From: Cephalotus follicularis
Taxonomy: Eukaryota > Streptophyta > Magnoliopsida > Oxalidales > Cephalotaceae
Direction of reading: 5' to 3'
DNA: 64,000 nt
NCBI GenBank assembly: GCA_001972305.1
Contig: BDDD01000320.1
Location: forward strand, 310,001-374,000
Positions 31,669 to 43,574 of this stretch are shown piece after piece (position 1 is the stretch's first letter; every line of letters starts with the position of its first letter). The notes beneath the pieces were generated by a model. The model had not been told where the DNA came from. It was given only the letters and a program-made list of their open reading frames with translations, and did not search any database. Made by a program: the position numbers and the translations under genes.

Positions 31669-34233
31669 TGTCACACCCCGTTTTCCACAAGACAACATAT
31701 ATGGAGATATCAGTTATAATAATAATCCAGCATTCAACATTCATTAACATAAGTGGAAGCATTTCATTGTCGGATTATAAAAATTATCCGCACGCAGCCC
31801 ATACTACGTGCTTACACAATACAAAACCAGTTATCTTTTACATATTGGAAATGTAAAAATAACAAATGGAGTATGATCGTTATTACAATACAAGACATAG
31901 TAAATAACAACCTTAAACAAGATAGAAGCTCTCCAATAAAGCTTCAGCAGCACTGGACCAACACCTTTGTCAATCTGAAATTGTAGGGGTTAGCCTTTGT
32001 CCTCACTCGGCAATGTAGGAATAAAGCATGAGAAAGAATATATAAATGTAAACATGTATGACAGTCATTTTGAAATAATATATGCAAATAAGTATTCCAA
32101 TATTTATGAGCAATCATGCCGAGTGGCCATAGACAATGCAATTCGAGAATACCGCACGATGGTAAAATCAATCAATACAGTGGTTTGGGTGTCACATGTT
32201 GCTAACTCTTAGCACCAACTGCGCACCACCTAACTATCACCCTACACTCCAAAGATGCTAGATCAGGTCAATTCTGCCAGTATTTAGCAGGAAGGTAACA
32301 ATCAAGATCTGCATTGCAGATAAGTGTGGTGAAAGCTCTAGCCAACTCCTGGCACATAGGACCACCCCGTAGCCAGTGATGTCTCCTATCACTCGACTAA
32401 CGGCCATAACATAGACAAACAATTCAATCAATTCAATAGCAATATTACTTGTACCTATAATATGTAATATAGTAGTTGTTTTCTTTTAGAAACATTTAAC
32501 AGTTTAGTGACCGTACATCTCGTTTGGAGGAAACGGTATTCAATACTGTAGTGATACCTCTCATTGGAGGAAAATCAGTAACTTAGTGACAGTAAGTTTT
32601 CATTTGGAAAACAATAGTAAGAAAATCCATATTTGTGCTTATAGCACTAGTTGGTTTAATCCTTGAAATTAGGTGATACAATAGTGTTTTGAACACTTAG
32701 TAAACATACATTATCTTATGATAGTAGCATAATATAGCATCTTAACAACAGGAACAATAGCAATTCAAGGATTCAATAAGGTATCTATGCACAACCATAG
32801 GCGTTCATTACGCAATTAATACAAGGGACGCATAAGTGGTTTAATATTTGAAATATAACTACCTATGGCCATGATTGAATGTTACAATCATCCTATGTGG
32901 AGGGCAGGGTAATTACATATCACTTAAGCCTAAACAGCACCTAATATCAGTAATTTGTCTCTTAACAGTCGGTTGTTCATAAGAATAGCCAACTGTTTTC
33001 ATTTAGCAATCGACTGTTTGTCCTTAACAGTCGGCTGTTTACATTGAGCAGTCGACTGTTAGGTTCAACAGTCGACTGTTTTTGTCCAGAAATGCCAGGC
33101 AGTGGTTTAACCAAAATAGAGTATGCGTGTTCAACTTCCAGTTCAAACCAAAATAATAACATGCAATCAAAGAGAAATTATCCATGCATGCTATAGATAT
33201 CATATCTTCTAAAACATGTCAATATCCCTACCTCAAACGCTATCCCGAAATCAAATTGAGTTGATTTCTCTCTTTTGTGTCCAATGCTCTTTCACTCCAA
33301 CAATCCTCCAATCTCAGCAATTAATCTATGCAGTTGCATGTTTACAGGTATATGCATCAAAACCAGTAAGTTTTATTTGTTATCTAATCACGATAACAAC
33401 TGTATTCCAATCAGTAGCTCATCAACAATTTCTAAGCTTCAAACCCCTCTTTTAACAATTTACAATTCCATCTCTAATTCCAGAATTTAAAGCTATAGAT
33501 GCATGGACAGTAGCCATGTAGGCCGAAATCAGTGACTATAACTTCAACAATAACCAGAATTGAAAGCTTACTCGAAAAACCAAAGCTTTAATCACTCTTA
33601 GAACCTCCCAACTTCAACATGCAAGCTCCAACAATTCTCTCATTCCATTTTCTCTCCTCAGTGTTTACTAACACTTAAATCAAGCTCTTCACAGCTGATA
33701 TATAGAAGGTTTAAAAGCTTAAGAATTTGGCAGATTCCATAACTACAACCCCAACATTTACTTTCTCTCCCTCACATGCATGTTTCTCACTTTTCTTCTT
33801 CCAATTTCTATCTTGCAGGTTGCAGGTCTGCATGTGGGATAGAGCACATGAAAGCCACCACCCTTGCATGTTAAGGCAGCTAGTGACACGCATCCTTCTT
33901 GCATGATACGGTTAGAACACCTGTCATCATCTGCCTTGCCTTATTTCACGCCATCAACAGACACCTGTCTGAGCCAGACCAGTCGATTGTTGCCCTGTGA
34001 CAGTCGACTGTCACTCCTTGAATCAAAATAGTCGGCTGTTACCCTGTGACAGTCGGCTGTTTGAGGCTAGTTTTGGTTTGTTAAGTGTATTTCACCACAT
34101 TTGCATTTCAGATCAAACCCAACAATTTCAATAACCCCAATTTATATAGTAATTGGACATTTAAAATTCAATATAATGCATATTTTATTCATCAAGTGTA
34201 CAATATACATTAATTGAAATTACGGTTATTACA
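31669..34233 (-). mobile_element. Solo LTR, second gypsy LTR family
   Basis: 2565 bp on the minus strand, TGTAATAACCGTAATTTC to GGGGTGTGACA. It is the same family as the solo LTR at 49030-51775 (start TGTAATAATCGTAATTTC). No internal region is present. It contains two CAGTCGACTG blocks (32965-33090 and 33978-34068) and the minus-strand block GAGGACAAAGGCTAACCC near 31991-32008. The flanking pentamers TCTTT and TTTAG do not match, so no target duplication is seen. Confidence 0.82.
32965..33090 (-). repeat. CAGTCGACTG array in second LTR family, distal block
   Basis: Six motif copies (CAGTCGGTTG, AATCGACTG, CAGTCGGCTG, CAGTCGACTG) in about 125 bp. The motif is shared with the otherwise different family of elements 1 and 2. 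Confidence 0.78.
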
Positions 34234-34249
34234 TTTAGCGGTTGTTTTG

Positions 34250-34804
34250 TGTTGGGTTTGAGGGTTGGGGTTGCCATCCCAGCCCTGCCTTTTTATACAT
34301 GTTGTGTATCCATTCCAAACCCTAAGGGTTTGAGAACGGTGGCCTTGGATTTGGTGGATTGGTGATAGGGTATTTGTGTGAATTCCCTAGTCCAATTCCT
34401 TTGTTGATGTTTGTGTTATGGCATTGTGCATAACCCTATACGAACCCATTTGCTGCCCTTTTGTGCCCTAGCAAACCTTAAGGGTTTGGCTATGTTAGGG
34501 TTTCGATATTGGAGCATATGTGTTAGGGTATTGGTGTGTTACGCTAACGCTGAAATTGGAGTGACCAAGTTCTTGGGTAGTGAATTCCCAGCTCCAATCC
34601 GCTAACCCTTGAATGCTTGGTATGTTTATATGGTTCTATTGATACCTTAGTAGAGATCCTATGGCCTATTGGAACAATGTTGGACATGCCATTTAGGGTA
34701 TCCCGTTGTTTAGGGATTGAAATTTTTTAAAATGTATTCCGTAACCCTAATTTCCAAATTGGTTCCAACCTTGGTTGAGCCTTTCCAACAAGTGGTATTA
34801 GAGC
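34250..34804 (+). mobile_element. Copia-type LTR with adjacent primer binding site
   Basis: A candidate LTR of 541 bp runs from TGTTGGGTTTGAGG (34250) to CTTTCCAACA (34790), with the short terminal inverted repeat TGTTGG/CCAACA typical of copia LTRs. Two bases later TGGTATTAGAGC (34793-34804) matches the initiator Met primer site except for one transition. No gag follows; downstream DNA belongs to another LTR-like sequence, so only this 5' end is left. Confidence 0.55.
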
Positions 34805-36382
34805 ACCCTTATTAGGCTCAATTGGACCTCAATTTGATGTGTAGTGGATTGCTTTGAGTTGTTTTACCCTTTGTAATATCCATGTACGATTTTGCAAAGG
34901 ATCCGCTTTGTCATTTGCATGTTATGGCCTGGTTTGGGTTTTATTATTTTCCTTGAGCCATTTGGGAGTCCTCTCTTGTGCAATATTAAGACGGCGTGGG
35001 TTGGGAAGAGTCATTTATTTTGACTAAGCCCATAAGTGAAGCTTACAAGAGAAGCTAACCATTTCCAATGTGAAAGGACGTGTGTTAGGGAGAGTGTGTG
35101 AAGTGATATATCTGGCGCCTTGGGCAGAAGGAAGGAAGGAAGAAGTCAATGAGAAGTAGGTAGGAAGAAGAATAAGGAAGAAAAGGGAAGACGCCGAGTG
35201 AACTCTATCTGGGTGAGTTGTGAGTACTCCCTGTGAGGTTCAAGCTTCCTCTTTGTTGGATCCTTACTTTTGGCATGATCAAGCATCTCCTCTACAAGTC
35301 TTGTTTCTCTTCTTCTCCATTTCTTATGTAGTCAAATGTGGTTGAAGGTGATTCTCACTGATCTTTGATGTCCTTACCCGATGTGGTATGGTGGATTTGG
35401 TGTACCTCAGTACACTGAGCAGTGAGTTGGTATCCCTGGTGTGTTTGACATCCTAGATGGTGAAACGTGGATCCACTGGTAGATCTGAAGTTCTAGGTGG
35501 GTTGTTCAAGTTTTGGGAATATGAAGAATCCAGTTGGGGGGAACTGGTAAGCGTTGCAGGAGCTGGTATTGAGAGACCTAGGTATGTGACGTCTTACTGT
35601 GGTTTCGTTTATGGTTATACTAACTTAACCATTTTGTGTTGAGGTGTTTTGTGAGTTTGTGTTTTATCATTTAGATTCTGGGTAGACGAGGTTCCTCAGA
35701 TCTTATATGACGAATACAGCTGTTATGGCCATGTAAGATGCGTGTTCTGACCAGGGAGTTAGTGCGATGTGCATCCTGGCAGAGGAGTCAGTTTGATGTA
35801 CATCCCCTGTCGAGCAGTGCATGGTAAGCTTTCCTTGCAGAGTAGTCCACGCTGGGCGTCCCTTGGTCAACAGTGCATGTCAAGCATCTTCTTGAGCATT
35901 TACTAGTTGAAGTGCCTCCTCGGTAGTGGTTGAGTAGTGATTTGTGAGCCCCTTAGACGAAACTAACACTACGTGATTGCCGACGATGTAGCTCCTCGAT
36001 CAATGTTCATATGGGGTAGTGTTGAGCTCGTGATTGTCGATGGGGGTGGGCTTGCGTAGCCCCTCGGTCGATGTTCATGTAGTGAGGTGCGCCAAACGTG
36101 TGATTGTCAAGGAAGGAGTGCTCGCGTAGCCCTTATATCGATGTTCATGCGGTGCTTTGAAAGTGGGCATCTATATAGGTATATGAGGGATGTGTACAGT
36201 CCTGTAGCCCATGACCACGTTGATGGATCTTCAATGGAATTGTTATCTGTGCTTGCCGCGGTGGTTTCGGCTATGGAAGTGTGTGAGTATGATGTCGGGT
36301 GTTGAGTAAAGCTCCCTGGATGTCTTGTGGAGTAAAGCTTTTTGGGCGTTAAGTAAGGCTTCTCCAACGTCATGATGAGTTA
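34805..36382 (+). other. Non-coding LTR-like DNA
   Basis: No domain found. The part from about 34970 resembles U3/R sequence of large gypsy LTRs (AAGCTTACAAGAGAAGC near 35040, similar to AAGCTTCCAAGAGAAG near 62225; purine-rich segment 35120-35200; GTGAGTTGTGAGTACTCCCT near 35215). The GATGTTCATGT words at 36005-36150 are repeated about every 60-70 bp. Probably a diverged relative of the LTRs at 1 and 62061. Confidence 0.4.
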
Positions 36383-36696
36383 GGTCTCCTCGGGCATTGC
36401 TTGTGTGATGGTCTTCTCGGGCATTGCTTGTGTGGTGGTCTTCTCGGGCATTGCTTGTGTGATGGTCTCCTCGGGCATTGCTGGTGTGGTGGTCTCCCCG
36501 GTCATTGCTTGTGTGATGATCTTCTCGGGCATTGCTGGTGTGGTGGTCTTCCCGGGCATTGCTTCTGTGGTGGTCTTCTCGGGTATTGCTTGTGTGATGG
36601 TCTCCTCGGGTATTGCTTGTGTGATGGTCTCCTCGGGCATTGCTGGTGTGGTGTTCTCCTCGGGCATTGCTTGTGTGGTGGTCTCCTCAGGCATTG
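36383..36696 (+). repeat. 27-bp minisatellite, about 11-12 units
   Basis: Unit: TCGGGCATTGCTTGTGTGATGGTCTTC (27 bases, quoted here as two parts: TCGGGCATTG + CTTGTGTGATGGTCTTC). Units differ by single substitutions (for example GCTGGTGTGGT). Because 27 is divisible by three and the unit lacks stops in several frames, long repetitive ORFs appear on both strands (minus-strand 9-residue repeat of the PEETTTQAM type). These are by-products, not evidence of a protein. Confidence 0.92.
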
Positions 36697-38690
36697 ACTA
36701 ACCGAAGCGACTTCTCTGGCGATTTGTTGAAGATACCTTCTCGAGCGTGAATCTCCTCAGGCTACCTTGTCTGGTGTTGGGAGTGGGTTGGCATCTGTGG
36801 ATGGTTTGATATCCGTGGATGGTCTGGTACTCTGTAGTGGGCAGGTGTGCATGGCTTCTCTGCGAGCAGGTTGTGGAATTGTTGTGGCATTGTACATCTT
36901 GCTGTTGTGGATGATGCCTGAAGGTAGACATGCCAAACTTGTCGAACTACGTCGCATGGGTGCGTACCCCTGAAGTACCGAGCTCTTGGGCAGGCAGTGC
37001 TTGTTGTCTGGTACCTTGCAGTGATTGTGGTCTGGCTTGTGGCCCGGTACCTTGTAGTACTTATGGTATGGCATTGTGGTCTGACATGTTACAGAGGTCT
37101 TCGTCTGGCATATTGCAGAGGTGGTGATCAAGGGTCTAGAGAGAAAAGGGTCTGTGAACGCCTAGGGGTTTCATACGTTGATCATGGTAACAAGCGCTCC
37201 TTGTAGAAGGGCATAGGAGAAGGTCTGTGGAGAATGTGTTTCTTCTGACCTTAGACCAAGATGTTAAATGATCACGTGTAGAACACATGGGTGCTCTCCT
37301 CGGGTCTAAGCGATACGATGCGTGTTGGTGTTTTTGAAGACAGTGTTGAGGATTTAATGAAACAGTGAGTTGGGGCTCTCCGCTCGTTGAAGTCCTCTGC
37401 TCCTTTTTATAATACATCCTTGGGGTGCTCTCCTCGGGTTTTGTTGAGTAGTGGCTTCTGGTTTGGCATAGCTCCCTTGAATGAATGAAGTCTGGTGTGG
37501 CTTCTCTGCTATGTATGGCCTGCGTGGCTATCCTTTCATTCTCAGTATTTGCTAAGCTATGTAACCCTGCATGTAATGAACTTCATACTAGTGGAACCTC
37601 ATGGATGATTGAGGAAGTGGACGTAGGCATTTTCTGTGCCGGACCACTATTAAAATGACTGTCTCATTCTACTCTTTCCTTTATCATGTATGTGTGAATG
37701 CATGATAGGTCTGGTCCTCTACCGTGGAGGAAGAGGATAGGCAAGACCTTGGTGTTAGATATAGTGACCCGACAATCCATTAGATGGGTTGTCATATTAT
37801 ATCTTATCTTGTATGAAACAATCTTACTCCTTGTATATATGATGTGTGCTAATTTGTTATGGCTATATCACTTGTGTTTTATCACTTAATCGAAGTAGTT
37901 TATTATTTACCTTCTTACACTTGTGATGCCCTGACATAAGGTTTGATGCCTAGCATGGAGGATGTGAGATTGGTTACCTTATTCCTTATGTCGAATTAGT
38001 TCCAAGTCATACGTTCACTTTGTGCGCATCAGTGAATCGGATAGACTTGCGCGTATGTTGCCTGCTCATGGAATTAGAGGATGGATTCTCTCACTACCAT
38101 CTGTGTTGGACACTAGGCCAAATACAGGATGCGCGCTGGGAGCGTGTACACTGAACAGGACCCGCGTAGGAGACACTATTTGGATAGTCGCTATTCTCGT
38201 GTCAGTAGTGACTCCTACTTGTTACGGTTGTGTATAAGTGATGATTACTTAGCGAGTTCTCAAACTCGTCCGATCCTTAGACCTGAGCGACTGCTCTATA
38301 TTGTATGGAAGCGGTTATGCTTTGATCTCCACCTTACCCAGTCCTTGCGCAGGGCTATCAATCGGGTGGTCTTTGGGTATGATCGAATCTATACGAATAT
38401 AAGTGAGTGCGCAATATGGGATTGTCAGACCTGAGCGAAGGTGATCGGCTTTATTATGATCTGATTATACTTTTGACTTATGAAATCCTTGGCCAAGGTT
38501 GAGGTAGACTGGAAATTAGTTTTTTGGAGAGTTTACCAAAGGTCCTAGTAGTGATCAGATATTTTAGCCATTGAGGTATTATCTAGGGTTGACACATATC
38601 CTTACCCTAGACCTCAATCGGGTCCAAGCATGACAAGGGATTATAGTACATGTGAACCGACAACTTAGAAAATATAGGGTTAATGAGGTG
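36697..38690. other. Non-coding, LTR-derived; copia LTR signature near 37610-37670
   Basis: No protein domain is seen. Around 37615-37665 the words GTGGACGTAGGCATTTTC and GCCGGACCACTAT match the end-of-LTR signature seen in the copia LTRs of this window (minus strand around 14930-14970). TGTGATGCCCTGAC at 37922 could be an LTR start, but no partner end with matching flanks was found. Confidence 0.35.
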
Positions 38691-40238
38691 TGTAATAAAT
38701 TATGGGAAAATTAATTGTATTAATATTTCCATCTAGGTAATATTAGATATTATTCCAATAGCATTTAAATTGGTCTAGGACTATTTAGAATGGCTAAACC
38801 GAACCCTAGGGGTATTTCGGTAATTTATGAACACCTCTAGTTTTAACCAAGATTTTATAGGGTCCCTGCCCAATAATAATTAGATTTTTATATGTTGGAC
38901 ATATTAAGTCTTGGTGTGAATTATCGGTTACGTGGATTTTACATTTTGTGAAAACATTTTGTTTGATCTTACTTAATCAATATTAGAAAGGATAAAATAA
39001 GTTGGACTTATAGTCTTTTTACTTCATAAACCAGTCAAAGCATCGACGCCTTATGGGAAAGCGTCAACGCTTTCCTTTAGTTAAAGCGTCGACTCCTTCT
39101 GGGAAGCGTCGACTCCTTCTAGGAAGCGTCGACGCTTAAGGCTCACAAAGGCGTTGATGACTTTTAGAAAAAACGCCAGCGTTTTGTGCCATGTAATGCT
39201 TAAGCGTCGATGCTGTCGTTGAAAGCGTTGACGCTTGAAGCGGGTTATGCAACCTGTGCACGAACTCTGATCGTGGGTACCATTTCTCTCTCATCTCCAG
39301 CAGTTTTCTCCCATCTATGCACGTTTTGGAAAAGTGGGGAACATGGCTACAGACTCCGTGGGAGTGAGGGCCATGATCCCACATTGATGGGAGGGTGGGA
39401 GAGTGGTTTAGTGGGCTGGTGTCTGCATTATTATGTAGATTTTCTGGTTTTTGAAAATAGAGAAGAAAATTGCTAGGCAGTTGTAGTTTGTTCTCTCTGG
39501 AGTATTGCAGGCGTTCCCATCTTACAGATACATCAAGCAAGAGCTTGTTTAGGGTGTATTGACATTGACATCCCTTGTCATTGCCAATGCATCCTCTGTG
39601 AGCATTCTTAGAGTGAGAGAGAGTCCTTTTGAGTTGGTGTTAGTTGGAACAGAAACTCTTCTTGCATTTTGGTGCTTGGAGCAGTTAGGCTTCGACCTGG
39701 ACAAGAAGCAGAGTGTTCTGGAATAATTTGAGAGAGTCTACTCAAGCTTGAACCGGCAAAGAAAGGAGGAGCCAACACCCTTTGGTATATCCCTTCTTCC
39801 TCCCTCTCTTAATGCTTTGCTAGTATGTCACCATTGAATGCAATGGTGACATCTTTTCAATTAATCGATAATGTGGTGATCCATGTGGCCTGTGGCCATG
39901 CCATAAAAGGACTGTTTTTGCCTATGTTGGGTGTTCTTCCGCTGCCATATTTGCATGTTTAATTTTTGTTCTACACCCTACTCACCTTGGTCCATTTATG
40001 GCATTGGATTTGGTAATTCCGATTCCATCACTTGGCGCGTGGCGCCAATCCGCTGCAGTGGGTAGCCGAGGTGCGGGTGGACGTCCAGTCCTCTGCTCTC
40101 GTGATGTGCTGGGGAAAAAATATATATAAAGGAGAAGATAAGAAAAGGAAATTTATATGACCAGTTTGTGCCATGGGTTACGGTTAAAGTCATCCCAGAT
40201 TCTTGTAACGGGTCGGGTTTCGGGATCGAGTCGTTACA
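38691..40238 (+). mobile_element. Possible solo LTR with GTCGAC array
   Basis: It could run from TGTAATAAATTATGGG (38691) to GGGATCGAGTCGTTACA (40238), sequences that look like LTR ends. The flanking pentamers AGGTG and CCCTC do not match, so the limits are uncertain. An array of AAGCGTCGACGCTT-type motifs lies at 39030-39240. ORFs in this region are not convincing. Confidence 0.4.
39030..39240 (+). repeat. GCGTCGACGC motif array
   Basis: About nine copies (AAGCGTCGACTCCTT, GCGTCGACGCTTAAG, GCGTCAACGCTTTCC, GCGTTGACGCTTG) at 18-35 bp spacing. Same motif as in the copia LTRs and the outer LTR. Confidence 0.75.
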
Positions 40239-40776
40239 CCCTCAGCCGAAATATGGACTCCCAAACCCTAGAGTGAAAGTTGGCAATTTTAGGTCAATTG
40301 GAATGTGAGATTTCTAGTTGATTTTTGCTAATGTTTAAACTTGTATAGATGACCAATTAATGGATTGTTTGATGATCCAAAGATTAATACATTGGGTGTT
40401 AATGGTTCATGGAGCATTCCAACATCCGTCTGTATGATTTAGGATCTTGAATGGACCTTAAAAAGTCATTAAACGGATGTTTAAAAGTGTCAGGAATTTC
40501 TGTTAGAAAACTGGTTATGTGCAATTGTTTCTGTTCAGATTTTTCGCACTAAGTGAGTGCAGACTTTCTGGCAGTTACTATAAACAAAAAGTTGCACTGG
40601 TTAATGACAGATTGAGTGTAGGATGTCTCTACATAGTCTCTGGCAGTTCCTGCTAAGATTCTAGTAGATTCTGCACACTTACTGACAATTTCAAAGCACA
40701 ATTACTGTAAGTAACCAGCGGGATTCATGTAAGCTTCCTGATTGAGTTCTCTTATAATAACAACTATCATGAGAGT
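40239..40776. other. Gene-free flank of the copia element
   Basis: AT-rich sequence with no repeat, domain or motif that I recognise. Confidence 0.4.
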
Positions 40777-40925
40777 TGTTGAGTTTTCAACCTTTAAAAG
40801 AACTTGAACATATGATTTTGACGATAACAAAATGGTTTTTATATAGGCTAAGTTAAATAAAACATTAATAGATAAGTACTTAGCATACAAAAGAAGAGAA
40901 AAACTTCAAAAATGTACTATGTACT
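40777..40925 (+). repeat. Start of the 5' LTR of the second copia-type element
   Basis: TGTTGAGTTTTCAACC at 40777, followed by TTTTGACGATAACAAAA, is the usual start of plant copia LTRs (compare TGTTGACTTTTAGTC in the element at 14778). The LTR is cut at 40925 by gypsy element 5 and continues at 57700 up to the primer site at 58830. Confidence 0.7.
40921..40925. repeat. Target site duplication GTACT of element 5 (left)
   Basis: The second copy is at 57695-57699, a perfect match. Confidence 0.92.
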
Positions 40926-41890
40926 TGTAAAACCCCGCGCCCGCAGGGCGAACACGTGGCACTACTCTCAATCCAATATACAATAAAATGGTCGGGACTA
41001 ACAATATAAAAATGCGGAAAACTTTAAAACTTTGCAATACATATCATCGGTGGAAGATACAATGCATTGATCTATACATGCGATGCAATACAATACAAAT
41101 CCTTTACAATACAAGTCTTTTACAATACGTTATCAATCTTTCAATACATTATTACAATGCAATACATTTCCATCCTTTACTACAATATCTTTATCAGCTT
41201 CGAGATACCCAAGAAGTCGTACGATCAACGGGTCTTCAGTCGTTCTGTCCACTGCTACCTGCTGCCCAACTTATGCCGCACACAAAGGTACAACACAGCC
41301 CCACCCCGAAGGATGGGGTTAGCCACACTGGCTAAGCAGAAACCCCATACAGCATGTATGCATGTACAATGTGCAATATCGGTGACAATCTATACAATAT
41401 CAATGTGCGGTGTACAATATCAATGCATGACATGGCAAATGTACATGTACAATTGGCTATCAGACTACCCGTATGACTGTGGCCCATAACAGACCATACG
41501 GATAGGACCTATAACAATCAATCAATGGCAGACACTCAGTGGTGGTGTATGAAACACCCAATCAATCAATCAATATCCTATAGAGCATGCGACCGGGTCA
41601 ATACAATATCAATCAGTCAGCGGTGATCAATCCCAAGGAAGGTAGTCCTTCGAAAAAGGTGGGAGATCTATCTACGGTTTCCAGATTGATCAGGTCTGGG
41701 ACTCATGGATCTTCAAGCCAATGGCAGGGTCAATACGGTCTCGATGAGCTATAACCGAGGGAGCTACTGATACTTTTAGGGAGCTATGGCCTCAAGGGAG
41801 CATCAATCGACAATCAATCGGACCCGCTCGTCAGCGGGTCAATACAATACAATAAATGAAACGATCGGCAGAATAGGTGGACATAGTCAA

Positions 41891-43210
41891 TGTTTAGCAT
41901 AAAAATGTGTTGTTTTTAATATGTTATTTGTGATATTTTTATGCTTGGAATAGACTACTTTGGTTGTGTTATATTGATTTTCAGGTACAAGTGCTAAATG
42001 ACCAAAGTGCAAGAATACTACCCAAATGTGTGCAAATTGGAGCTTAAATGAGTAAAGATTGAAGAATTGCCAAAATTTGCAGAAAACAGGGCAAAAGAGT
42101 CGACTTCTTTCATTAAAGATCGATGTCTTTTCTGGGTTTACAACAAAGAAGTCGGCGTCTTTTGTTAAAAGTCGATGTCTTTTCTGGAAAATGCAACAAT
42201 CTTCAAAGAGTTATGAAAAAGAAGTCGACGTCTTTTTACAAACACGTCGACGTCTTTCATAAGGATCGACGTCTTTCAACATACACATCGATGTCTTTGA
42301 GAAAAATTGACCGGTAACTTTTGAAGCAAAAGAAGTTGACGTCTTTAGCCAAAGAAGTCGACGCCTTTCACTCGCATCTCAGCGAGTCGCAATTTTTACA
42401 CAAAGAAGTCGACACCTTTCAAAAGAAGTCGACGTCTTCCTCGGCAGCAGAAATTGAAAGTTGGATTTTTTGCCATATTTTGTAACTAGGATTGCTTTTA
42501 TTTCGTTTTTGATCAATTGTGTAGTATATAAACAACATATGGCCGGCCAAATCAAGTGTGTAATATGTAATTGGGGTAGATTAGAGAGAGTTTGTGGAAG
42601 TAGCCACCTCCCTCCTTAGTTTAGTTTCATTATGTTTTGTAACTAGTTTTTAGGGTTTTGGGTTAGAACAAAGCCTAGATTGTTATTGTTTCAATTCCAT
42701 CAATAAAAATCCTTGATTATTCAATTTGTTCTTCAATATTTCTGCCTTCGCACACACTTTGTTTGTCTGATTAAAATCCACACTCATCTTGTCGGTGAAG
42801 CTGAAAGTTGGCGAACACACTTCGTATAGACCTAGCATGACTACTCATACATCTTGTCTGATTAAAATCCACACTTCGTATAGACCTAGCATGACTACTC
42901 ATACGTCTTGTCATCACCGCCGCACTCCGTATAGACCTAGCTGTCGTTGTTTATCAAGGTATGATCGTTCAACTTTATGGAATTGTTCAATACAATCTAC
43001 GGTGAGTTTCTATACCCTAAACCGCTTTTTAAATATATTTTGTTATCTTTTATTCATTAGTTTGTTAGTTTATCTCATAAATTGGTATACTTCACCTAGG
43101 TTGGATGAATTACAACTGCTTTACGTTTCCCTGAGTTCGACCCGTTACTTCATGATCCGTGCACTTGCGGCTATAAATTTTAAAACATCATATTTTTTTA
43201 ACAGTGAACA
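41891..43210 (+). repeat. 5' LTR of the Athila-like element
   Basis: It holds the AAGTCGACGTCTTT array (42090-42450) and a duplicated segment with CGTATAGACCTAGCATGACT units (42820-42955). The end AACAGTGAACA is repeated exactly at 46573-46583. Confidence 0.9.
42090..42450 (+). repeat. AAGTCGACGTCTTT motif array
   Basis: About thirteen copies of AAGTCGACGTCTTT and variants (GATCGATGTCTTT, AAGTCGGCGTCTTT, ACGTCGACGTCTTTC) at 18-45 bp spacing. The consensus can be written as the palindrome AAAGACGTCGACGTCTTT, which contains two overlapping GACGTC C-box sequences. Confidence 0.8.
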
Positions 43211-43217
43211 AGTTTTT

Positions 43218-43234
43218 TGGCGCCGTTTCCGGGG
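43218..43234 (+). other. Primer binding site of the Athila-like element
   Basis: TGGCGCCGTTTCCGGGG, seven bases after the LTR end, is the usual primer site of plant Athila/Tat-lineage gypsy elements (tRNA-Asp type). One base differs from the commonest form. Confidence 0.85.
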
Positions 43235-43574
43235 AAACGGTTTAAATTAGTTTAAATTTATTCAACCGATTCGTAGTATTTAGTGTAGATTTAATTTTTA
43301 TTTTATTATTTTATTATTATTATTATTGTTGTTTTTGTTTTTGTTTTTATATTTGTTTTTGTTTTGTGCTTTTCTAACAATTCTAACTTAGTTTAAATAG
43401 GAATCATCATAACTTTTAACAAACCCTATTAACAAATCCTAACTTGGATAATTAGGTTCAGCATAACTTTTAACAAACATTTAACTTCACTTGCATAACC
43501 TTTAACAATTTTCTAACCTTAGAATAAATTAGGTTTCTTGCTTTAGCTTAGGTTCTCTGACCTAGATTTAGTTT

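Noticed and set aside
36380..36701. Three ORFs of about 100 codons with 9-residue repeats
   Set aside because: A 27-bp tandem repeat without stops gives such frames on both strands; there is no start context or non-repeat domain.
37922..40238. Solo LTR spanning 37922-40238
   Set aside because: TGTGATGCCC at 37922 is a plausible start, but the flanking pentamers ACACT and CCCTC do not match, and a later start at 38691 is equally possible.
42789..43250. 153-codon ORF in the Athila-like LTR
   Set aside because: It is made from the duplicated CGTATAGACCTAGC segment of the LTR and is broken in the copy at 56123-56467.
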